Shown: piece by piece, positions 7,093 to 11,249 of the stretch
Numbering within the stretch: the first letter of the stretch is position 1
How the letters are laid out: the number at the start of each line of letters is the position of its first letter
DNA from: Chloroflexia bacterium
GTDB taxonomy: Bacteria; Chloroflexota; Chloroflexia; Thermomicrobiales; JALYUS01
NCBI GenBank assembly: GCA_025928215.1
Contig: JAICJW010000117.1
Location: forward strand, 1-11,249
Direction of reading: 5' to 3'
Length of the DNA stretch: 11,249 nt
Position numbers and translations under genes: made by a program
The notes under the pieces: generated by a model
The model's database searches: none
What the model saw: only the letters and a program-made list of their open reading frames with translations
Told to the model about the DNA's origin: nothing

Positions 7093-7572
7093 TTAGTCTG
7101 CCGCCGCGCCTTCCTTCATGTGTTCGGCGGCGTGCTGCACCGATTTGACGATGTTGTGGTAGCCCGTGCAGCGGCAGAGGTTCCCTTGCAGCCCCTCGCG
7201 GATCTCCGCTTCGGATGGGTGCGGATTGCGCTCCAGCAGTTGCAAGGTGGACATAATCATGCCCGGTGTGCAGTAGCCGCATTGCAGGCCGTGCTCCTCC
7301 CAGAACCCTTCCTGGATCGGGTGCATCTGGCCATTCTTCTGGAGGCCCTCGATCGTCATCACGTCCGCGCCGTCCGCCTGAACGGTGAGCATCGTGCAGG
7401 ACTTGACCGACTGGCCGTTGACCATCACGGTGCATGCGCCGCACTGCGTCGTCTCGCAGCCAATGTGCGCGCCGGTGAGGCCGAGAACCTCGCGAAGGTA
7501 ATGCACGAGGAGTAGCCGAGGCTCCACGTCGTTCGAGTACTGGTCGCCGTTGACGGTCATGGAGACTTTCAC
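7093..7572 (-). CDS. coxS: Small [2Fe-2S] iron-sulfur subunit of CODH-like molybdenum hydroxylase
   Basis: This 159-residue electron-transfer subunit carries two [2Fe-2S] clusters. The plant-ferredoxin-like N-terminal domain has Cys39, Cys44, Cys47 (GCETTQCGACTV) and Cys59. The helical C-terminal domain has Cys98 and Cys101 (CGYCTPGM) and Cys133 and Cys135 (CRCTGYHNI). All eight ligands are present and the length is normal for the family. It would take electrons from the molybdenum site of CoxL and pass them to FAD in CoxM. No signal peptide is seen, as expected for a cytoplasmic or membrane-associated complex. The start is GTG at 7572 with a strong SD (AGGAGG, about nine bases upstream). The gene is 78 bases downstream of coxG and 71 bases upstream of coxL. 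Confidence 0.96.
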   Translation of the reverse strand: MKVSMTVNGDQYSNDVEPRLLLVHYLREVLGLTGAHIGCETTQCGACTVMVNGQSVKSCTMLTVQADGADVMTIEGLQKNGQMHPIQEGFWEEHGLQCGYCTPGMIMSTLQLLERNPHPSEAEIREGLQGNLCRCTGYHNIVKSVQHAAEHMKEGAAAD

Positions 7573-7650
7573 TGCGTTACCCCTCCTAACAATAATCCGT
7601 ACGATCCACTGCGAACGCGAGAGACGCCTGCCCGGTCACGCGACCCAACG

Positions 7651-8103
7651 CTAGGATTGGTTGGACGGTGCCGCCAATTGACCGGACATGCACTCGAAGA
7701 ACTTGCCGATAATCGTGCGCGACGCGGGCATCAACATCCGTTGCCCGATCCCGGCGAGCGGCCCCATGATGTCGGCGTCGCCATCGTATGTCAACGCGGT
7801 GCCGTCGTCCGCGTCCGCCAGGGAGAAGCGGCCAACGCCCTTGACATTACCCGTTTTCGCCTGACCCTCAATCGTCAGTGTCCACGTTTCGAGCGGCACT
7901 TTCTCGGTTGTCCTGATCGTGCAGGTATAGGTGCCTTTTATGCCGGCAATGCCGATCTTCAGCGTAGCGCGGTAGGCATCCTCGCCAATTTCCTCCATGT
8001 TCTCGCAACCGGGTAGGCAGTGCGCGAGCGCATCCCTGGACATCATCACGTCATACACTGCCTGCTTGTCCGCCTTGAAGGTATAAGTGCCATTGACGTG
8101 CAA
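7651..8103 (-). CDS. coxG: CoxG family SRPBCC-domain protein
   Basis: This 150-residue protein belongs to the CoxG (CO dehydrogenase subunit G) family with the START/SRPBCC lipid-binding fold. Family features are the opening NGTYTFKADKQAVYDVMM, the loop HCLPGCENMEE (28-38), and the C-terminal segment LTYDGDADIMGPLAGIGQRML (104-124). In Oligotropha CoxG is reported to recruit CODH to the cytoplasmic membrane, through a C-terminal extension. This protein stops soon after the SRPBCC core, so such an extension appears to be missing. The frame starts at a TTG (8103) with GGAGG ten bases upstream. No better in-frame start was found, and the first residues match the family start. It is the first gene after the predicted promoter at 8198-8225, and so probably the first gene of the cox transcript. 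Confidence 0.9.
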   Translation of the reverse strand: MHVNGTYTFKADKQAVYDVMMSRDALAHCLPGCENMEEIGEDAYRATLKIGIAGIKGTYTCTIRTTEKVPLETWTLTIEGQAKTGNVKGVGRFSLADADDGTALTYDGDADIMGPLAGIGQRMLMPASRTIIGKFFECMSGQLAAPSNQS

Positions 8104-8113
8104 TTGCCTGCTC

Positions 8114-8127
8114 CCTCCGGAGGTGAT
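8114..8127 (-). promoter_or_regulatory. coxG ribosome-binding region with an adjoining anti-SD-like sequence
   Basis: On the minus strand the coxG leader reads ATCACCTCC directly followed by GGAGG. GGAGG is the SD for the TTG start. The nine bases before it (plus 8119-8127) are identical to the conserved 3' tail of bacterial 16S rRNA, which carries the anti-SD. CCTCCGGAGG (8114-8123) is a perfect 10-bp palindrome. A direct hairpin would have only three base pairs with a 4-base loop, so strong self-masking is unlikely. A regulatory role is speculative. Confidence 0.4.
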
Positions 8128-8197
8128 GCGACCGGGACGCGGGATGTCCGCCCGCCGCGAAACTCCTCAAGCGCCCAAAACGTCGTGCCGTACGGGG

Positions 8198-8225
8198 ATT
8201 GTAGCAAGATGCCCCAGTGTGGCAA
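8198..8225 (-). promoter_or_regulatory. Predicted sigma-70-type promoter driving the cox operon
   Basis: On the minus strand, -35 TTGCCA (8225-8220) and -10 TACAAT (8203-8198) each match the sigma-70 consensus at five of six positions, with a 16-base spacer. The predicted transcript start is near 8191, giving a leader of about 88 bases before coxG. The site lies between the livF repeat hairpin and coxG, where an independent cox promoter would be expected. Consensus rules vary in non-proteobacterial lineages, so this is a prediction. Confidence 0.6.
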
Positions 8226-8260
8226 GGTGCATCGAATTGATCTAGACTGACGCTACGTAT

Positions 8261-8372
8261 CAGTCGGCAGTCGGCAGTCGGCAGTAGCCAGTCATCAGTA
8301 ATCAGTCGTCGGTAGTCAGAGAAGCCGGGATCGTTCCGGCTATTGACGGCTGGCTACTGCCGACTGCCGACT
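8261..8372. repeat. Heptamer-repeat inverted element downstream of livF (copy B)
   Basis: Eight consecutive heptamers run from 8262 to 8317: AGTCGGC three times, then AGTAGCC, AGTCATC, AGTAATC, AGTCGTC and GGTAGTC. The 23 bases at 8269-8291 are perfectly complementary to 8350-8372, with a 58-base loop. The loop itself holds a small hairpin, AGCCGG (8323-8328) with CCGGCT (8336-8341). The outer stem begins ten bases after the livF stop. This could end or protect the liv transcript, although no T-run follows. It is related to copy A at 4587-4705. Confidence 0.85.
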
Positions 8373-8382
8373 TGCCCATATG

Positions 8383-9120
8383 CTAGATGCCGAGATAGGC
8401 CGCGCGGATGGCATCGCTCGCGAGGAGGTCCGCCGCCGCGCCCTCGTGCGTGATCCGGCCCGTATCGAGGACGTACCCCCGGCTTGCCTGCTCCAATGCG
8501 GCCTGAATATCCTGCTCGACGATTAGCATCGTTCGCCCCTCCGCCTGCACCGCCTTGATGACATCGAAGATCGTATCCACCATGATCGGGGAGAGGCCGA
8601 GCGAGAGTTCGTCTATCATCAGCAAGTGCGGTCGCGCCATCAGGCCCCGGCCAATGGCGACCATCTGCTGCTCGCCACCGGAGAGTTTGCCCGCCAGTTG
8701 ATTGAGCCGCTCCTTCACACGCGGGAAGAGCGACAGCACCTGCTCGAAATCCTGCCGGATCGCCGCCGCGCTATCCGTGCGGCTGAATGCGCCCATCATC
8801 AGGTTTTCGCGCACCGTCATGCCGACGAAGAGCCGCCGCCCCTGCGGCACGTGGCAGATGCCCGCTCGTACGAACTGCCCCGACGTCTGGCGGGCGAGTT
8901 CTGCCCCATTCATGCGGATGCTACCGGATATGGGATGCAGCAGCCCGGAGAGGGCATTTAACAGCGTGCTCTTGCCCGCGCCGTTTGATCCAACGAGCGC
9001 GACCGTCTCCCCGGCATGGATTACGAGGTCAACGTCCCAGAGCACCTGCACATCGCCATACGCGACGTTCAGGCCATGCACTTCCAGCAGCGGTGCGCCG
9101 TCGCGCGGAGGGGAGGTCAT
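8383..9120 (-). CDS. livF: ABC transporter ATP-binding protein, LivF type
   Basis: This 245-residue ATPase of a branched-chain amino acid/amide-type (HAAT) ABC importer powers uptake together with LivG and the two permeases. Motifs are Walker A G44-S-N-G-A-G-K-S-T52, Q-loop Gln93 in HVPQGRRLF, ABC signature L146-S-G-G-E-Q-Q152, Walker B LLMIDEL (166-172) with SLGLSP, and Gln203 in LIVEQ, where most ABC ATPases have the switch histidine. Glutamine there is normal for LivF. The ATG at 9120 overlaps the livG stop as ATGA, and GGAGG lies seven bases upstream, so the two ATPases are probably translated together. A repeat hairpin follows the TAG stop. Substrate cannot be told from the ATPase: relatives move amino acids, urea, amides or aromatic acids. 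Confidence 0.94.
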   Translation of the reverse strand: MTSPPRDGAPLLEVHGLNVAYGDVQVLWDVDLVIHAGETVALVGSNGAGKSTLLNALSGLLHPISGSIRMNGAELARQTSGQFVRAGICHVPQGRRLFVGMTVRENLMMGAFSRTDSAAAIRQDFEQVLSLFPRVKERLNQLAGKLSGGEQQMVAIGRGLMARPHLLMIDELSLGLSPIMVDTIFDVIKAVQAEGRTMLIVEQDIQAALEQASRGYVLDTGRITHEGAAADLLASDAIRAAYLGI

Positions 9121-9968
9121 GCGCGCCCCTCCGATTCTATGCCGGTCATCGTCGCCGGGTTGTCGTCTTCATCGCGCACGCTCTCCGCATACCGCTTGCC
9201 GAGATAGGCCTCGATCACGCGCGGGTTATTGATGACGTCCGCCGGCTTGCCCTCCGCGATGTTCGCGCCCGCGTCCATCACGAAGACGCGATCCGAGACG
9301 CCCATGATCGCCTTCATCACATGCTCGATAATCATCACGCTCACACCGCTCTCGCGCACGCTCCGCACGAGGTTCATCGCCTCCTCGATTTCCACGAGAT
9401 TCAGCCCGGCCATTACCTCGTCCAGCAGCAGGACTTCCGGTTCCATCGCCAGCGCTTTCGCCAGTTCGAGCCGCTTGCGATCGGCGATCGTCAACTCGTC
9501 GGCGGAACGATCGCGCACGCGCGCAAGTCCGACAAATTCCAGCACCTCGTCGGCTTTTACGGCGGCGGCGCCCACGCTGCCGCGATTGCCCTTGCCGAAC
9601 AGCGCCCCGACCGTGACGTTCTCCCGCACCGACATATTCTGGAACGGCTTGACGACCTGCCAGGTGCGCGCGATCCCCATCTGGCCGATCCGGTAGGCGC
9701 GCGTCTTCGTCAATGCGGACGCCGCCCCCCGCAACAATCCGGCCCCCCCGCTGCTGCCGTACAGGTCGTTGCCGTGAAAGAGAATGCGCCCCGCTGTTGG
9801 CGGGTCAACGCCGGTAATCGTGTTGATAAGCGTCGTTTTGCCCGCGCCATTCGGACCGATCAAGCCAAGGATTTCGCCTCGATGCAGTTCGAACGACGCA
9901 TCGCGCAGCGCGGTGACGCCGCCGAATATCTTGCGCACATGTTCCGCCGCCAGCACCACCTCAGTCAC
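9117..9968 (-). CDS. livG: ABC transporter ATP-binding protein, LivG type
   Basis: This 283-residue ATPase is the partner of LivF. Motifs are Walker A G38-P-N-G-A-G-K-T-T46, Q-loop region ARTWQVVKPF (100-109), Walker B VLLLDEVMAGLN (179-190), and switch His216 in MIIEHVMKAI. The LivG-specific insertion after the Walker A region (about 70-95) is present. The ABC signature is degenerate: L159-T-I-A-D-R-K-R-L-E-L-A replaces the usual LSxGQ/LSYG form. This variant is seen in some LivG relatives, so it does not by itself mean loss of function. The start is GTG at 9968 with GGGAGG seven bases upstream. A 63-base spacer follows livM, with nothing recognisable in it besides the SD. The last 20 or so residues are acidic and probably disordered. 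Confidence 0.93.
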   Translation of the reverse strand: MTEVVLAAEHVRKIFGGVTALRDASFELHRGEILGLIGPNGAGKTTLINTITGVDPPTAGRILFHGNDLYGSSGGAGLLRGAASALTKTRAYRIGQMGIARTWQVVKPFQNMSVRENVTVGALFGKGNRGSVGAAAVKADEVLEFVGLARVRDRSADELTIADRKRLELAKALAMEPEVLLLDEVMAGLNLVEIEEAMNLVRSVRESGVSVMIIEHVMKAIMGVSDRVFVMDAGANIAEGKPADVINNPRVIEAYLGKRYAESVRDEDDNPATMTGIESEGRA

Positions 9969-10031
9969 ACGGATTCCTCCCGGAGCGACAAACCAAATGA
10001 ACCGCGGAGACGCAGGTTCACTCTGTTTTCG

Positions 10032-11066
10032 TCACACGCGATATTGGCGCAGGTTGCGGGCGAGGACGCGCCACGCGAATTTCTGCCGGATGAGGTAGAT
10101 GATGCCGCGCGGCATGAGCAGCACGACGACGACAATCGCCGCGCCGAAGAGCACGGCATGAAGGTTCGTGAAGTTTTTCCAGAGCGTTTCCTGAATGAAG
10201 GTGAGCAAGACCGCGCCGATCACGGGGCCGAGCGGCGTGCCGATGCCGCCGAGCACGGCCATCACGATCAGCCGGACATTCGTCGTCAGATCGAAGACGG
10301 TCGGTGGATCAATCGTCGAATGCCAGTAGGCGTAGAGTCCGCCTGCGAGGCCGCTGAGGCACGCATTTAGCGCGAAGGCGATCACTTTGTACATCGTCGT
10401 GTTGATGCCCATGACGAGCGCGGCGTCTTCATTCTCCCGGATCGCGACGAGGCCGAAGCCGAGTTTCGAGCGCGCGATCAGATAGGTGACAATGATTGAG
10501 GCGACGAGTAAACCGAGGGCGACGTAATAGAAGAGATTCGGATCGTTCTTGAGCGGGAGGTTGACGGGCTGGCTTGCCCCGAAAATCGCGAGGTTATTGC
10601 AGAGTTCACGCGTGGCGATTGCCACACCGAGCGTCGCAATCGCGAAGTAATGGCCACGCAGCCGCAGCACCGGCAGGCCGATCAGCGCGCCGTACAGGAA
10701 CATCGCGATGCCACCGCCAACCATCGCCGGAACGAAACTCCACCCGCTCCGCGTCATCAGTTCCGCCGCCACATATGCGCCGCCGCCGAAGAACGCGACA
10801 TTCCCGAACGCGGCATAGCCGGTATAGCCACCGATGATGTTCCACGCCGTCGCGAGCGTGCCGAAGATGAAGAGTTGTGTGAGCACATTCATCAGGTAGC
10901 CGGACGCGTGGAGGGGGATGAGCGCCACGATCGGCAACGCGACGAGCGCGCCGATCAGTAAGACGCGGTCCACCATCGTTGCCGTCGTCAGACGTCGTTT
11001 CGCGCTCGTCCCGGCGGGCGCTTCCCGTTCGTTGGGGCGGGAGAGGGGTCCGGCACTGCCAGCCAT
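10032..11066 (-). CDS. livM: ABC transporter permease, LivM type
   Basis: This 344-residue inner-membrane permease of the branched-chain amino acid importer family has many hydrophobic segments, at about 36-55, 58-78, 84-104, 111-132, 137-158, 178-198, 225-246, 264-290 and 303-325. Family motifs are NIIGGYTGYAAFGNVAFFGGGAY (75-97), RLRGHYFAIATLGVA (135-149), and the ATPase-coupling region GLVAIRENEDAALVMG (205-220) with MYKVIAFALNACLSGLAGG. GGIGTPLGPVIGA (273-285) is also typical. The N-terminal 30 residues are polar and look like a cytosolic tail. The ATG at 11066 overlaps the upstream stop (TGATG) and has AAGGAG upstream; an internal ATG at 10976 lacks an SD. Its usual heterodimer partner LivH is not in the window. 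Confidence 0.93.
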   Translation of the reverse strand: MAGSAGPLSRPNEREAPAGTSAKRRLTTATMVDRVLLIGALVALPIVALIPLHASGYLMNVLTQLFIFGTLATAWNIIGGYTGYAAFGNVAFFGGGAYVAAELMTRSGWSFVPAMVGGGIAMFLYGALIGLPVLRLRGHYFAIATLGVAIATRELCNNLAIFGASQPVNLPLKNDPNLFYYVALGLLVASIIVTYLIARSKLGFGLVAIRENEDAALVMGINTTMYKVIAFALNACLSGLAGGLYAYWHSTIDPPTVFDLTTNVRLIVMAVLGGIGTPLGPVIGAVLLTFIQETLWKNFTNLHAVLFGAAIVVVVLLMPRGIIYLIRQKFAWRVLARNLRQYRV

Positions 11067-11249
11067 CAGCGGTAATACTCCTTCCCCATCAATCCGTTCG
11101 GGCGGATGTGTCCGCCGGTGGCGAACATGTCGTTGATCGGCGCCTTCTTCATCTGCGCCATCACCTTGTCGGGATCGGTGCTGCCCACCGCTTTCACCGC
11201 GTTCAAATAGGCGAGCGTCGCGGAGTAGTACGCCGCCTGGTTCATGGTC
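11066..11249 (-). CDS. ABC transporter substrate-binding protein, C-terminal fragment (runs off the window)
   Basis: Only the last 60 or so residues are present. The segment AAYYSATLAYLNAVKAVGS, then DPDKVMAQMKKAPINDMF, then GGHIRPNGLMGKEYYR resembles the C-terminal lobe of type I periplasmic binding proteins of the branched-chain amino acid family (Leu/Ile/Val-binding-like). In these an alanine-rich helix is followed by a motif like 'GxIRxDGRMVHDMYL'. The stop overlaps the livM start by one base (TGATG). It ends soon after the IRPNG motif, perhaps 30-40 residues earlier than many relatives I recall. Its N-terminus, signal peptide and ligand pocket are outside the window. Position directly before livM supports it as the binding protein of this importer. 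Confidence 0.75.
   Translation of the reverse strand, partial: TMNQAAYYSATLAYLNAVKAVGSTDPDKVMAQMKKAPINDMFATGGHIRPNGLMGKEYYR

Noticed and set aside
7025..7444. 139-codon minus-strand frame overlapping coxS
   Set aside because: It is out of frame with coxS, which has all eight cluster cysteines and a strong SD. The alternative product is low in family-like features and rich in Arg, Gly and His.
8126..8250. Small plus-strand frame (about 40 codons) in the coxG-livF gap with GGAGG just before its ATG
   Set aside because: The GGAGG is only two bases from the ATG, too close for a working SD, and the same bases are explained by the palindrome around the coxG SD. The predicted cox promoter also runs through it on the opposite strand.
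8269..8372. Classical intrinsic terminator for the liv operon
   Set aside because: The stem is long and perfect, but the loop is 58 bases and no run of T follows on the minus strand, so I list it as a repeat element with only a possible role at the transcript end.
8261..8372. CRISPR-like array
   Set aside because: The units are contiguous 7-base tandem repeats with no spacers, and no cas genes are present.
8787..10370. 527-codon open frame on the plus strand opposite livF, livG and livM
   Set aside because: It lies wholly antisense to three genes with clear ABC motifs and its translation is Arg/His/Ala-rich with no recognisable domain. Long antisense frames are expected in GC-rich coding DNA.

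Overview
All twelve coding sequences supported here lie on the minus strand, so the window reads as a story from right to left. High GC, frequent GTG/TTG starts backed by good Shine-Dalgarno (SD) sequences, 7-nt-period repeats between genes, and a branched-chain-amino-acid-type ABC transporter beside a carbon-monoxide-dehydrogenase-like (cox) cluster suggest a GC-rich, probably aerobic bacterium. Chloroflexota (Thermomicrobia-like) or Actinomycetota are my best guesses, from general resemblance only. No rRNA, tRNA, CRISPR array, transposase or phage gene was seen.

Right part (11249 to 8383): the 3' end of a periplasmic-binding-protein-type substrate-binding protein gene, then LivM-type permease, LivG-type ATPase and LivF-type ATPase. 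The binding-protein/livM and livG/livF junctions overlap (TGATG and ATGA). livM and livG are separated by 63 bp. The partner permease LivH is not visible and may lie upstream of the window.

Boundary (8382 to 8104): just past the livF stop is a heptamer-repeat array that can fold into a long hairpin. After it comes a good sigma-70-like promoter (TTGCCA, 16 bp, TACAAT) facing the cox genes.

Middle (8103 to 3695): coxG (SRPBCC-domain protein), coxS (2 x [2Fe-2S]), coxL (molybdopterin subunit) and coxM (FAD subunit). The S-L-M order and the AYRGAGR active-site loop, in place of the form I loop AYxCSFR, mark this as a form II (CoxL-like) molybdenum hydroxylase. CO may not be its substrate. A second heptamer-repeat hairpin sits between coxL and coxM and contributes the coxL stop codon.

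Left part (3557 to 1): maturation genes. These are a MoxR-type AAA+ ATPase (CoxD-like), a VWA protein (CoxE-like), an XdhC-type Moco chaperone encoded as two genes, and the start of a MobA/MocA-like nucleotidyltransferase that would make the cytosine-dinucleotide cofactor. Overlaps (TGATG, GTGA) suggest translational coupling. Together the genes encode a three-subunit Mo/Fe-S/flavin hydroxylase with its maturation factors, next to an importer that might deliver its substrate. That last link is inference from proximity.
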